Assembly: GCA_028285495.1 (NCBI GenBank)
Contig: JANQPB010000022.1
Location: forward strand, 313,969-377,968
DNA length: 64,000 nt
From: Acidimicrobiales bacterium
Lineage (GTDB): Bacteria > Actinomycetota > Acidimicrobiia > Acidimicrobiales > SZUA-35
Reading direction: 5' to 3'
In this document: in pieces, positions 1-8,703 of the stretch
Numbering within the stretch: the stretch's first letter is position 1
How the letters are laid out: every line of letters starts with the position of its first letter
Program-made: the position numbers and the translations under genes
Notes under the pieces: generated by a model
Databases searched by the model: none
What the model saw: the letters and a program-made list of their open reading frames with translations, nothing else
What the model was told of the DNA's origin: nothing

Positions 1-942
1 CTCCAGCATCTTCCGCAGCGTCCGGGCCAGCGACCGGCCCGGATCGTGGGACGGTGGCCCCGTCTCGACCGCCCGCTGGAGCAGCGTGCCGTCCGGGGCG
101 GCGAGCACGCCGCGGACCCGGAGCGCGGGGCCCCGATGGTCGGGATCGCCGTCCGGGCCGGCCTCGCCGGTGACCACCTCGGCATGGGCGCCGGCCGGGA
201 GGTCGCAGTCGCCGCCGAGCTCGGCCAGGAACGACCGCTCGGCTCGGACGGCCAGCGCCGTCGCTTCGTCGTCGATCGCCCGCACGAGCGCAGCCACGGC
301 CGGATCGTCGCTTCGGACCTCGACGGCCAGTGCACCCTGCCCGACCTGGGGAACGAACTCGTCGGCCGGGAGCCGCTCGACGACGGCGGGCTGCACACCG
401 AGCCGGTCGAGTGCGGTGGCCGCCAGCACGATGGCGTGCAGCGCCTCACCCGATGCCGGGTCGGCGGCGGCCGCCAGCTTTGCCAGCCTCGTGTCGACGT
501 TGCCCCGAAGGCCGACGACCTGGAGGTCGGGCCGCCGCTCGATGAGCAGGGCCCGGCGCCGGTTCGAGCCGGTGGCCACCGTGGCACCGGGGGGCAGGTC
601 GGCCATGGTCCGGCCGACGAGCGCGTCTCGGGCGTCGGAGCGGGCGCAGAAGGCGGCGATGGTCAGCCCATCGGGGGTGACGGCCTGCAGGTCCTTGGCC
701 GAGTGCACGGCGAGGTCGGCGTGGCCGGCCAGGACCTGCTGCTGGATCTCCTTGCTGAACACGCCCTTGCCGCCGAGCTCCGGGATCGAGAGGTCCTGGT
801 GGCGGTCGCCGAAGGTCTCCGAGGTCACCAACTCGACCTCGAGGCCCGCGGTGACGGACCGGAGGCGCTTGGCCACGTGCTCCGCCTGCCAGAGGGCCAG
901 GGGGCTCGAACGGGTCGCAATCCGGAGTTTCGTGAGGCTCAG
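1..942 (-). CDS. hemC: Hydroxymethylbilane synthase (porphobilinogen deaminase), 3' end beyond window
   Basis: Joins four porphobilinogen molecules into hydroxymethylbilane in tetrapyrrole synthesis, in the cytoplasm. The reverse strand reads LRIATRSSPLALWQ near the N-terminus, then GGKGVFSKEIQ, LAVHSAKDLQ, GSNRRRALL, LRGNVDTRLAKL and GQGALAVE, all hallmarks of the family. The cofactor-binding cysteine is in GGDCDLPAG at about residue 246 (codon 207-205). About 314 residues are visible, close to the usual family length, so only the tail is missing. No ATG, GTG or TTG lies in frame upstream of the conserved N-terminus. I placed the start at a CTG (942-940); another CTG lies at 963-961. No Shine-Dalgarno sequence is visible, so the transcript may be leaderless. 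The divergent MaoC gene starts less than 100 bases away. Confidence 0.93.
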   Translation of the reverse strand, partial: MSLTKLRIATRSSPLALWQAEHVAKRLRSVTAGLEVELVTSETFGDRHQDLSIPELGGKGVFSKEIQQQVLAGHADLAVHSAKDLQAVTPDGLTIAAFCARSDARDALVGRTMADLPPGATVATGSNRRRALLIERRPDLQVVGLRGNVDTRLAKLAAAADPASGEALHAIVLAATALDRLGVQPAVVERLPADEFVPQVGQGALAVEVRSDDPAVAALVRAIDDEATALAVRAERSFLAELGGDCDLPAGAHAEVVTGEAGPDGDPDHRGPALRVRGVLAAPDGTLLQRAVETGPPSHDPGRSLARTLRKMLE

Positions 943-1034
943 GCTAACGGCTACGTTGACCAGGTGTGGGGTTGGGCCGAGGTTCGATTCCGGCCCCCTC
1001 GAACGACCAGAACCGACAATCCAGGGGATCAGCC

Positions 1035-1508
1035 ATGAGCGCCAACGCCGAGACCGCCTACGAGGCCATGAAGGCCCAGATCGGGGCGCCGGCCAAGACC
1101 GGTGAGTGGTTCGAGGTGACCCAGGAGCGGATCAACGACTTCGCCGATGCGACGCTCGACCACCAGTTCATCCACGTCGACCCCGAGCGGGCGGCCCAGA
1201 CCCCGTTCGGCGGCCCGATCGCCCACGGGTTCCTCACGCTCTCGATGCTGGTGCACCTGTCCACCACCATCCCGAACGACCTGCCCCCGCTCGATGGGAT
1301 GCTGATGGGCGTCAACTACGGGATGAACAAGGTGCGGTTCATCAACCCGGTGCCGGCCGGTGCCCGCATCCGGGCGAGCGCCGAGGTGACCGACGTGACG
1401 CTGAAGGGCAACGCGGTCGACCAGATCCGCACGATGACCGTCGAGATCGAGGGCCAGGACAAGCCGGCGCTGATCGCCGAGTGGATCGGCCGGTCCGTCT
1501 TCGCCTGA
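1035..1508 (+). CDS. MaoC-family enoyl-CoA hydratase
   Basis: A 157-residue hot-dog-fold protein of the MaoC/R-hydratase family, which adds water to trans-2-enoyl-CoA. The hydratase motif is visible as DATLDHQFIHVDPERA at about residues 40-55, with the expected Asp and His, followed by PFGGPIAHGFLTLSM, typical of the NodN/MaoC group. ATG 1035 follows AGGGG at a good spacing; an upstream in-frame extension to 966 lacks conserved sequence. It is divergent from hemC. The substrate cannot be read from the sequence; fatty-acid or branched-chain acyl-CoA degradation is the likeliest role. Confidence 0.88.
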   Translation: MSANAETAYEAMKAQIGAPAKTGEWFEVTQERINDFADATLDHQFIHVDPERAAQTPFGGPIAHGFLTLSMLVHLSTTIPNDLPPLDGMLMGVNYGMNKVRFINPVPAGARIRASAEVTDVTLKGNAVDQIRTMTVEIEGQDKPALIAEWIGRSVFA

Positions 1509-1592
1509 CCGTCGATCGGACCGCCTGAGCGCCTGACCGGGCGACCGTCCGATCGGGCGGCCGGGCGGCCGGGCGGCTGGGCGACCCGAGGC

Positions 1593-1907
1593 TCAGCACT
1601 CCGCCGGTGCGGGTTCGACCGGCATCGGCTGCTCGACCTCGAACTCGATGAGCGTGGCCCTCTCGCGGGGCGTCAGGTCGGCGATCGTGCGACCGTCGGC
1701 CAGCACGTAGCCCCGGCCGTTGGCCCGCTCGAGCTCGGGTATCGAGTTGGCGATCCGCCGGTGTGACGGGTCGGCCACGTGCCGCTCGAGCAGCAACCGG
1801 GTCAGGACCATCTCGTACTGGCCCGACTCGAGCCCGCGCTCGAGCTCGCGCACCTCGTCGACGAGGCGTCGTCTGATCGCCCGCCGTTGTCGCTCAAGCT
1901 CGTCCAT
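1593..1907 (-). CDS. Hypothetical charged protein, 104 aa
   Basis: A small soluble protein I do not recognise. The N-terminal half is rich in Glu and Arg and looks helical (MDELERQRRAIRRRLVDEV), followed by a Pro/Glu-rich tail. Its start lies inside the 3' end of the upstream gene on the same strand (14-base overlap), so the two are probably translationally coupled. There is no signal peptide or membrane segment. Codon use has the strong GC third position of neighbouring genes, which supports it being real. Confidence 0.55.
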   Translation of the reverse strand: MDELERQRRAIRRRLVDEVRELERGLESGQYEMVLTRLLLERHVADPSHRRIANSIPELERANGRGYVLADGRTIADLTPRERATLIEFEVEQPMPVEPAPAEC

Positions 1908-2187
1908 CGGCGATGTGCTGGTTGCCCGGCGTCCACCACCGGGTCATCTGGACCCAGCAGCCGGACAGGGTGTCGAAACAGTACCGGTGATGCCAGTACC
2001 CCCGCTCGCCCCGCCAGATCCCCGGCAGGCTCTCGGTGTAGCAGTTGATGTAGGCGGCGTCGGCCTCGGGGGTCGACACCGACGACCCGATCACGGGGAC
2101 GTCGGCGACCCCGGGAACCCCGACGATCATCAATGTGGCGATGGCGAGCGCCGCCAGCGCCCGGCTCAACCGTCGGAGCATCAACAT
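1894..2187 (-). CDS. Small secreted protein, 97 aa
   Basis: Starts MLMLRRLSRALAALAIATLM, a classic signal peptide with basic N-region and hydrophobic core, likely cleaved near the Ala-rich segment around residue 44. The mature part is short and aromatic, with cysteines in INCYTE, YCFD and SGCW that could form disulfides outside the membrane. The start at 2187 is preceded by AGGAGG seven bases upstream, a strong ribosome site; the longer ORF to 2244 is not needed. It overlaps the downstream 104-residue gene by 14 bases. Function unknown. Confidence 0.62.
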   Translation of the reverse strand: MLMLRRLSRALAALAIATLMIVGVPGVADVPVIGSSVSTPEADAAYINCYTESLPGIWRGERGYWHHRYCFDTLSGCWVQMTRWWTPGNQHIADGRA

Positions 2188-2251
2188 CCGTCGCCCTCCT
2201 CGCTCGGTGGGAAGAACGCTAGGAGCGAGGCCCCCGACCGTCAAGGGCGGG

Positions 2252-2926
2252 TCAGGGCTCGTCGAGGGGCACGCCGGCCCCGCCGGACACGGCGGCCTCC
2301 CGGCGGGTGTAGAAGCTGAGGATCTGCAGCTCGGTGGCCAGGTCGACCCGCCGGACGACCACGTGGTCGGGCACGTCGAGGGGCCCGGCGGCGAAGCTGA
2401 GGATCGACGAGACGCCGGCGTCGACCAGGGCGGCGGCGACGCCGGGGGCGGCCTCGGCCGACGTGGCGATCACCCCGACGGTGATGCCGAGCGCCGGGAC
2501 CAGCTCACCAAGCCGGTCGACGTGATGGACGGTCACCCCGGCCACCTCCGTGCCGACCAGCCGGTCGTCGACGTCGAACAGCACCTGGACCGGGAAGCCA
2601 CGGGGGGCCAGGCCGGGGTAGTTGGCGAGCGCCCGACCGAGATTGCCGGCCCCGACGACGGCGACCGGCCACTCGCGATTGACCCCGAGGGCCACGCTGA
2701 CCTCGAACAGCACGTACTTGACGTCGTAGCCGACCCCTCGGGTCCCGGTTATCCCGAGGGTGGCCAGATCTCGACGGAGGGTGGCGGGATTGACACCGAC
2801 CTCCCGGGCCAGGCGACCAGACGACACGCTGACGACGTCGTCGGCGGCCAGGTCGACCAGCGCCCGGAGATACGCCGGCAGCCGCGCGACGGTGGCATCC
2901 GACACCAGCTGGTCCATGGCGGCCAC
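2252..2926 (-). CDS. rex: Redox-sensing transcriptional repressor Rex
   Basis: Rex senses the NADH/NAD+ ratio and represses respiratory and fermentative genes when NADH is low. The 224-residue protein has an N-terminal winged helix (VSSGRLAREVGVNPATLRRDL, about 35-57), the linker TRGVGYDVKYVL, a Rossmann nucleotide site VVGAGNLGRAL (about 89-99), and the C-terminal swapped helix ending near LSFYTRREAA. In Streptomyces rex lies directly upstream of hemACD. Here hemC is on the same strand 1.3 kb away but separated by other genes including one on the opposite strand, so the linkage is only partly kept. Confidence 0.93.
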   Translation of the reverse strand: MAAMDQLVSDATVARLPAYLRALVDLAADDVVSVSSGRLAREVGVNPATLRRDLATLGITGTRGVGYDVKYVLFEVSVALGVNREWPVAVVGAGNLGRALANYPGLAPRGFPVQVLFDVDDRLVGTEVAGVTVHHVDRLGELVPALGITVGVIATSAEAAPGVAAALVDAGVSSILSFAAGPLDVPDHVVVRRVDLATELQILSFYTRREAAVSGGAGVPLDEP

Positions 2927-3077
2927 CGTACGGGCGCCGCATCGCGTTCACAAATGCACAAGCGGAGCGACACCCGATCGGTCGACCATCGCCGCCACCG
3001 ATGGCGCACATCCGGGCCCGGCCGCGAGGCGAGGTCTGCTCGCCGCCGGACGGACACAGCCGGTACCGTTGGGGGCC

Positions 3078-4253
3078 GTGGGAGTGTTCCGTCGCCAGAA
3101 GGGCTTCGACACCGAGCTCCGTCGTCTCCTGATCGAGCTGACCGAGGACCAGGCGGACATTCGCCCACTCGACGACGACACGGTCCAGGTCGGCGAGCTG
3201 GTCATCGGCCTGGCCAACCTCCGGGCCCGCTGGAATCAGCTGCCGATGCCCGACCGCACGCCGTGGCTCCGGGAGACGCTGCCGTCGCTGGTCAGCCCAC
3301 CCCCGATCCCGGCCCGGCTCCAGTCGACCAGACCGCTCCGGCCCGGCATCCGACCACGGGCGATGCTCGAGGCGGCTCGCCTGGCCAACCTCGGCAGCGA
3401 GATCCATCCCGAACGCGACCATCGGGCCCTGATCCCACACCGGCCGTTCGGGGCGGACCTGGTCACCGTCCTGCTGTGGGACACCGAGACGACGATGTCG
3501 GTGATCGACCAGGCCCAGCTGGACGACTGGGGGGCCGAGTTCGACGACCTGCTGCCCGTCGCCGTCGACAACCTGAGCGAGCTCCCGGCCTCGGGCTGGA
3601 CCTCGATCTACAAGCAGGCCTACACCTCGACCGAGGCCGACGACTACGCCGGCGCTCGCATGCTCGACCCCCACTTCCTCGGGACGACCGGCCTCGAGGG
3701 CGAGCTGGTCGTGCTGCACCCGAACCGGAGCCGGTTGCTGGTCGCGGCGGTCGACGACGCCAAGGGGATCGCCAAGGCCTGCGAGGCGGTCTTCGAGGAG
3801 CTGGGGGCGCCGTCGCCGGTCAGCCTCCGCCCGCTCGTCGGCCGGCCGGGCAACTGGCGCACGCTCGTGCTGCCACCGAGCCACCCGGCCCACGCCATCT
3901 GGCAGCGCCTGACCCACCTCGACCGCCAGATGATCCACAACCGGCTGCGCCAGCCGCTGCAGCACCTGCTCGGCCAGGACGTGTCGGTCGGCGAGCACGA
4001 GGTCGTCGAGAGCCCGGACGGGGCCTACCACTCCGTCACGACCTGGGCCGAGGGCGTCCCAAGCCTGCTCCCCCGCACCGACCTGATCCGGCTCGAGACC
4101 GAGTGGGGGGTCGTGACCGCACCGTGGGACGAGGTCCGCCAGCAGGTCGGGCCGCTGATGGAGCCGACCGAGCACTACCCGGAGCTCTGGCGGGTCGTCG
4201 ACTTCCCCAGGCCCCAGCTCCTGTCGCAGCTCCGCCACACCACCGGGGCCTGA
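3078..4253 (+). CDS. DUF1444 (YtpQ)-like protein
   Basis: A 391-residue soluble protein. The central segment LVTVLLWDTETTMSVIDQAQ, followed by a Leu-rich stretch ending AVDNLSEL, resembles the DUF1444/YtpQ family, whose function is unknown. The C-terminal part contains RLETEWGVVTAPWDEVRQQ. I chose GTG 3078 because conserved-looking sequence (VFRRQKGFDTELRRL) begins just after it and GGGGG lies upstream; a second GTG at 3084 is possible. No signal peptide or membrane segment. It is divergent from rex and convergent with the acyl-CoA synthetase. The family call is moderate; the reading frame is secure from codon bias. Confidence 0.6.
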   Translation: MGVFRRQKGFDTELRRLLIELTEDQADIRPLDDDTVQVGELVIGLANLRARWNQLPMPDRTPWLRETLPSLVSPPPIPARLQSTRPLRPGIRPRAMLEAARLANLGSEIHPERDHRALIPHRPFGADLVTVLLWDTETTMSVIDQAQLDDWGAEFDDLLPVAVDNLSELPASGWTSIYKQAYTSTEADDYAGARMLDPHFLGTTGLEGELVVLHPNRSRLLVAAVDDAKGIAKACEAVFEELGAPSPVSLRPLVGRPGNWRTLVLPPSHPAHAIWQRLTHLDRQMIHNRLRQPLQHLLGQDVSVGEHEVVESPDGAYHSVTTWAEGVPSLLPRTDLIRLETEWGVVTAPWDEVRQQVGPLMEPTEHYPELWRVVDFPRPQLLSQLRHTTGA

Positions 4254-4300
4254 GCCGTCCGTCGCGGCGGCCCCCGCCGGGGCCAGACGCCGGCCTTCGC

Positions 4301-5839
4301 TCAGCGGAGGCGGCCCCGCTGCAACTTGCCGGTCGGCCCGATCGGCAGGTCCGGCGCGATCACGATCCGGCTCGGCACCTTGTAGCGGGCCAGCGCAGCC
4401 CGGCAGTGGGCCCGCAGGTCGTCCTCGTCGACGTCGCGGCCGGCGGCGGGGACCACGAAGGCCACCACCGCCTCGCCGGTGGCGACCGACGGCTCGCCGA
4501 CCACGCCGGCGTCGGCCACGTCCGGGTGGTCGACGAGCACCGCCTCGACCTCGGCCGGGAACACGTTGAACCCCGACACGATGATGAGGTCCTTGCGGCG
4601 ACCGACGATCGCCAGGTGGCCGTCGTCGTCGACCACCGCCAGGTCACCGGTTCGCAACCAGCCGTCGTCGGTGAGCGGCCCCCGGTCGAGCCCGTCCGGC
4701 GTCCAGTAGCCGGGGAACACCATCGCCCCTCGGACCAGCAGCTCGCCGGGGTCGCCGACGAGGCAGTCATCGCCGTCCTCGCCGACGATCCGGGCCTCCA
4801 CCCCTGGGGTGAGCCGCCCGATGCTGCCCGCCGGCGCCTCGGTCGCCACCGTCGAGGCGACGACCGCCCCGGTCTCGGTGAGGCCGTACCCCTCGTCGAG
4901 CCGGATCCCGAGCCGGTCGGCGGCGGCCAGCTCGACCAGCGCCGGCAGCTCCGACGCCCCCGACAGGGCCAGCTCGATCGAGGCGACCTGCGACGGGTCG
5001 ACGTCGACGACGTTGGTCAGGGCCAGCCACAGCGTCGGCGGCCCGAGCGCAACGGTGACCCGGTGGCGCTCGATCAACGCCACGGTCTCGGCCGCACCCG
5101 GGTAGCGGCCGAGCACGACGCTGGCCCCGAGCACCAGGGCGAGGTGGAGCACGGCGTTCAGCCCGAGCACGTGGAAGATCGGCACCACGCCGAGGAACAC
5201 CTGGGGTCGATCGAGCAGGCCGGTCGGCAGCGACAGCATCGACTGCAGCGCCGCGCCGAGGTTGCCGTGGGTCAGGACGGCGGGTCGTGGTGGACCGGCG
5301 GTGCCGCTGGTGAAGAGCAGGACGGCCGGGTCGTCGTCGGCGACGTCGACGACCGGGGCGGGGTCGCTGTCGTCGAGCGCGGCCGGGTCGAGTCGGCGGG
5401 GCGACAGGCCGACGCTGCCGCCCGGCACCTCGCCGGCGGTCCCGTCGGTTCGTTCGGCGGGGGCCGGCGCAGGGAGGGCCATGGCCTCGTCGACCAGGGC
5501 CGATCCGGGCCCGTCGGCCACGACGGCGTCGACCGCGGCCGCCTCCAGCTCGCGGCGGAGCTCGACCGCCGGTGCGTCGGGGTTGAGCATGACGCTGATC
5601 GCACCGGAACCGATGACGGCGAGATGGGCCGTGACCGGCACGGCCCCCGGCGCGGCGACGACCGCGACCCGCTGGTGCCGCCGGACCCCGGCCGCAGCAA
5701 GGCCGCCTCGCCACCGCCCCACGCGATCGGCCAGCTCGGCGTGGCTGATCTCACCGTCGGCGAGCAGGAGGGCGGCCCGCTCCGTGCGGTGCTCGAGTCG
5801 GGCGGCCAGGTTTCGGGGACCACCGTTGACGGCGTGCAT
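4301..5839 (-). CDS. AMP-dependent acyl-CoA synthetase
   Basis: A 512-residue ANL-superfamily enzyme that adenylates a carboxylic acid and transfers it to CoA. The phosphate-binding motif is LLFTSGTAGPPRPAVLTH (about 174-191), the A5 motif YGLTETGAV, the hinge region GWLRTGDLA then GRRKDLIIVSGFNVFP, and the C-terminal catalytic lysine in GPTGKLQRGRL. The phosphate motif is unusual: the usual PKG is replaced by PRP. All other key positions are kept, so it is probably active. The substrate is likely a fatty or aryl acid. It is transcribed away from the 6068 gene across a 228-base gap. Confidence 0.86.
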   Translation of the reverse strand: MHAVNGGPRNLAARLEHRTERAALLLADGEISHAELADRVGRWRGGLAAAGVRRHQRVAVVAAPGAVPVTAHLAVIGSGAISVMLNPDAPAVELRRELEAAAVDAVVADGPGSALVDEAMALPAPAPAERTDGTAGEVPGGSVGLSPRRLDPAALDDSDPAPVVDVADDDPAVLLFTSGTAGPPRPAVLTHGNLGAALQSMLSLPTGLLDRPQVFLGVVPIFHVLGLNAVLHLALVLGASVVLGRYPGAAETVALIERHRVTVALGPPTLWLALTNVVDVDPSQVASIELALSGASELPALVELAAADRLGIRLDEGYGLTETGAVVASTVATEAPAGSIGRLTPGVEARIVGEDGDDCLVGDPGELLVRGAMVFPGYWTPDGLDRGPLTDDGWLRTGDLAVVDDDGHLAIVGRRKDLIIVSGFNVFPAEVEAVLVDHPDVADAGVVGEPSVATGEAVVAFVVPAAGRDVDEDDLRAHCRAALARYKVPSRIVIAPDLPIGPTGKLQRGRLR

Positions 5840-6067
5840 GGGGGACCATGCTGGCAGACCGCGGGGCGCGCCGCACGGCTCGGACCCGTGGGGGCGGAGC
5901 GGCCCGAGGCCGGCTCGAATCCCACCAAAAGGAGCCGCCGGTCACCGACGGTGGCGAGCGCGAACGAGGAGCGACACTCCCGTGACCTTTGGGATCCGAT
6001 CCGCTAAAACGGAGGCACGACCCGAGGCGGTGCCCATCCGCCCGGACGAGATTCGAAGCGAGTTGGC

Positions 6068-6901
6068 GTGGCGGAGAACAGCTCACTGTCCGATGGAACC
6101 CGGCAGCCGGTCGACCCAGACCGGCCCCTGCTCGACCGGAGTCGGGCACGATTGCGGCTGCCGGCCGACCTGTTGCAGCCGGCGCTCGACATCGCCAGGT
6201 ACCAGTCGATGTCGATCGAGAACGGCGCCGGTGTGGCCGGCGTCGGGCCGAGGCAGGTCAAGCGGTTGGCCGACATCAGCAACGACGACGGGCTCGATCC
6301 GATCGCGGCCGAGCTGCTGCAGGTGGTCAACCAGGCCAGCCTGATGGTGGCCGTCGACGTGTCGTACGGACCCGATTCCAGCGCGGCCACGATCTGGGCC
6401 ACCCCGAGGCGGGCGGTGGCCTCGAACCCGTTCGACCCGGCCCAGATCGAGCTCGAGATGGTCCCGGTCAACCAGCTGCCCCAGATCCTCGGCCAGATGA
6501 TCGTGCTGCAGTCGCCGGCGTGGGTGGCCGAGGGGGCGATCTCGGTCGGGGTCCGCACCCTGTCGACCGCGCTGTCCCGCTCGAGCCGTGACAAGGCGCT
6601 CGAGGTCCTGGCCGGCGACGGGCTCGACACCGAGCAGGCACTGCTGGTGCTCGACCTGCAGCTGCCCGACGTCCGCCGGTGGCGGATCAGCTCCAGCTGG
6701 TCGACCGAGGGGGAGCCGGACGAGGCCGCGCTGGTCGGGCTCGACGCCGGCCCGAGCGGGCAGTGGCTCGACTCGACGTCCGGGGCCGACGGCGACGGGT
6801 TGCGCACGTTCACCCCGCTCGGCCACGGCGAGGGGCTCAGCGCCCTGCGGGCCGTGTTGCCCCGCAACTGGATGGGCACGCCGCTCCAGCGCGTCGCCTG
6901 A
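6068..6901 (+). CDS. Uncharacterised protein, weak EspG-like features
   Basis: A 277-residue soluble protein starting with GTG. The middle has alternating beta-like segments (LMVAVDVSYG, IELEMVPVNQLPQILGQM), and the end has RWRISSSWSTE then a WLDSTSG segment and LSALRAVLPRNW. This layout recalls EspG, the cytoplasmic chaperone of PE/PPE substrates of ESX secretion, but no motif is decisive and no ESX genes are in the window. I give the similarity only as a lead. It lies upstream of the secreted CAP protein on the same strand, 158 bases apart. Confidence 0.5.
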   Translation: MAENSSLSDGTRQPVDPDRPLLDRSRARLRLPADLLQPALDIARYQSMSIENGAGVAGVGPRQVKRLADISNDDGLDPIAAELLQVVNQASLMVAVDVSYGPDSSAATIWATPRRAVASNPFDPAQIELEMVPVNQLPQILGQMIVLQSPAWVAEGAISVGVRTLSTALSRSSRDKALEVLAGDGLDTEQALLVLDLQLPDVRRWRISSSWSTEGEPDEAALVGLDAGPSGQWLDSTSGADGDGLRTFTPLGHGEGLSALRAVLPRNWMGTPLQRVA

Positions 6902-7059
6902 GCCGTCGCTGCCGACCGGCTGGGGGCCACCCGGCCCGATGGGCCGAACGGCCCGTGGCGGCCGCCGCCGGCGGGCCGGACGACTCAACCGACTCAAGCC
7001 GGCGGGAGCCGGGGCCGATTCCTCGCCCCTGCCACCGACATCGGTGGCCTGGAGTCGTC

Positions 7060-7932
7060 TTGACCATCCATCGCACGATCCGCCCCGCCCTCGCCCTGCT
7101 CGTCGCCGCCGTCCTGGCCGTGTCGGCCACGGTGCTGGCCGCCGGCCCGACCTCGGCCGGAGCGGGCGACGAGCAGCGGTTCATCCAGCTGATCAACCAG
7201 ACCAGGGCGGCGGCCGGCCTGCCGGCGCTGTCGGTCCATCCGGAGCTGACGGCTCAGGCCAGGGCGTGGGCGTCGTCGATGGCGGCCAACGACCAGCTGG
7301 CCCACAGCGCCGACATCTCCGTCGGCATCACCGCACCGTGGACGGTGCTCGGTGAGAACGTCGGGGTGCACGGCATCCGCGACGTCGACCAGCTGCACGG
7401 CGCCTTCGTGGCCAGCCCGGGTCACTACGCCAACCTCGTCGACGATCGCTATCGCTACGTCGGCGTCGGCGTGGTGGTGACCGAGAGCGGGAAGCTGTGG
7501 ACGACCCACCGCTTCATGGCAACGGCCGAACCGGCGACGACGCCACCGACGACGTCGCCCCAGACGACGACCGGGCCGACCAGCTCGCCGACGACGACCC
7601 AACCGCCGACGACCTCGCCGACGACCATCCCGGCGCCGACGACCCCGGTGCCGACCACCGCGAGCCCGGCGACGGCTCCGACGACCGGACCGAGCAACAG
7701 CGCTCCCCCTGGCACCTCGCCGGCCGAGGCCGACGCGACGGGCCCGGGCACGACGGCGACGACCGCGACGACATCTCGCGTCCGGGCCGACGACGGCGAC
7801 GAGCTGGCGCCGGGCCCGGTCGCCGGCGACGACGGGGAGTTCGAGGTCGTCGCCCCACCCGTCGGGCCGGGACCGGACGACGTCGACACCGTCGAGCGCC
7901 TGCTCGACGACCTCGTCGTCGCCGGCATCTGA
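7060..7932 (+). CDS. Secreted CAP/SCP-domain protein with Thr/Pro-rich tail
   Basis: A 290-residue exported protein. A signal peptide (RPALALLVAAVLAVSATVLA) is followed by a CAP domain at about residues 38-150 (RFIQLINQTRAAAGLPAL, LGENVG, SPGHYANLVDDRYRYVGVGV), related to bacterial YkwD. The rest is a low-complexity Thr/Pro/Ser linker (about 155-235) and an acidic C-terminus, typical of a cell-wall spacer. I chose TTG 7060 because GGAG stands five bases upstream and the signal peptide starts at once. CAP domains bind lipids or glycans; the role here is unknown. Confidence 0.8.
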   Translation: MTIHRTIRPALALLVAAVLAVSATVLAAGPTSAGAGDEQRFIQLINQTRAAAGLPALSVHPELTAQARAWASSMAANDQLAHSADISVGITAPWTVLGENVGVHGIRDVDQLHGAFVASPGHYANLVDDRYRYVGVGVVVTESGKLWTTHRFMATAEPATTPPTTSPQTTTGPTSSPTTTQPPTTSPTTIPAPTTPVPTTASPATAPTTGPSNSAPPGTSPAEADATGPGTTATTATTSRVRADDGDELAPGPVAGDDGEFEVVAPPVGPGPDDVDTVERLLDDLVVAGI

Positions 7933-8086
7933 TCGATCCGGGTCGACACGGCGCCGGGGCCGATCGCCGCCGCCGACCTCGGAGCGGGGTCCGGGCGCAG
8001 CCGCCCTGGCCAACGATGTGCGAAGCTGGTCCCTCCGGCCGGCGGCGCACGATGCGAGCGATCGGCGGCACGAGCGCAGCGAGGCG

Positions 8087-8578
8087 ATGGTCGATCAGCA
8101 CGGCGAGCACACCAGTCGGAACCAGCTGCCCCGTGGCTGGTCTCGGACCGGGGCGCCGCCCGGGCTGCGGTCTCCGAGGCCCGAGGCGAGCAGGCGGGTC
8201 GTCGTTGCCTGCGTCGTCGGTCTGGTCGCCTTCGTCGGCGCCTGCACCGTGCTCGCGCCCGGTGGGTCGGACGAACCGAACGCCGGCGAGCGCTGGATCG
8301 CCGATCTGACGCAACGTCGTTGGTCGAGCGCCCGCGTCGGCCCGTGCGACGACACCGACCCGACCCCGTCGGATCTCGCCATCGAGCGCCGGCTCGCCGA
8401 CGACTTCGGCGCCGGGATCGACTACTCGTCGATCGACTGGTCGACCGCCGCGGACGGCTCGGCCATCGGCATCGTCACCATCGGCGGTGCCGGCTATCTG
8501 ATCGACGTCGACACCAGGGTCGAACCGGGCGGCTGGCGGGTGTGCGCCTACGACCTCGAGCCGCTCGACGAGCCCTGA
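8087..8578 (+). CDS. Putative membrane-anchored or lipoprotein, 163 aa
   Basis: About 35 polar residues are followed by a hydrophobic segment RVVVACVVGLVAFVGACTVL (about 37-56) that ends in a weak lipobox (VGAC). The remaining 105 residues are outside, with CDDTD and RVCAYDLE giving two cysteines that could pair. The extracellular part resembles small DUF4878/lumazine-like secreted domains in layout, but I cannot name the family. ATG 8087 was chosen; the longer in-frame start at 8018 adds an unconserved Arg-rich stretch. Function unknown. Confidence 0.55.
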   Translation: MVDQHGEHTSRNQLPRGWSRTGAPPGLRSPRPEASRRVVVACVVGLVAFVGACTVLAPGGSDEPNAGERWIADLTQRRWSSARVGPCDDTDPTPSDLAIERRLADDFGAGIDYSSIDWSTAADGSAIGIVTIGGAGYLIDVDTRVEPGGWRVCAYDLEPLDEP

Positions 8579-8703
8579 CCGGACGGCCGACGCGCTCCGG
8601 TTGGCGGTCGGCGGTGGCCCCGGCGTCGCCAGGTGGCGGTCGACCCCGTGCGGCCACTGCTACCGTTCGCCGCGATCCCGACCCTGGCCGATGGGAGCCG
8701 ACG

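Noticed and set aside
972..1012. GGTTCGATTCCGG and nearby ACCA before the MaoC gene, looking like a tRNA or tmRNA 3' end
   Set aside because: No matching acceptor strand, D arm or anticodon arm upstream; that DNA codes for the start of hemC. Chance similarity.
46..1038. Long forward frames over 46-1105
   Set aside because: They are shadows of hemC on the reverse strand; no recognisable protein sequence.
2947..2961. TTCACAA and GCACAA upstream of rex, resembling half of a Rex operator
   Set aside because: The opposite arm (TTGTGAA at the right distance) is absent, so only a half-site remains; not called as an operator.
5915..5926. TCGAATCCCACC identical to part of the tRNA-Lys T arm, a possible attachment-site copy
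   Set aside because: Only 12 bases, far outside the island and in a promoter gap with no mobile genes; most likely chance.
2135..6007. A 1290-residue forward open frame
   Set aside because: GC-rich DNA leaves non-coding frames open. It is Arg/Gly/Pro-rich nonsense overlapping rex, the 3078 gene and the acyl-CoA synthetase.
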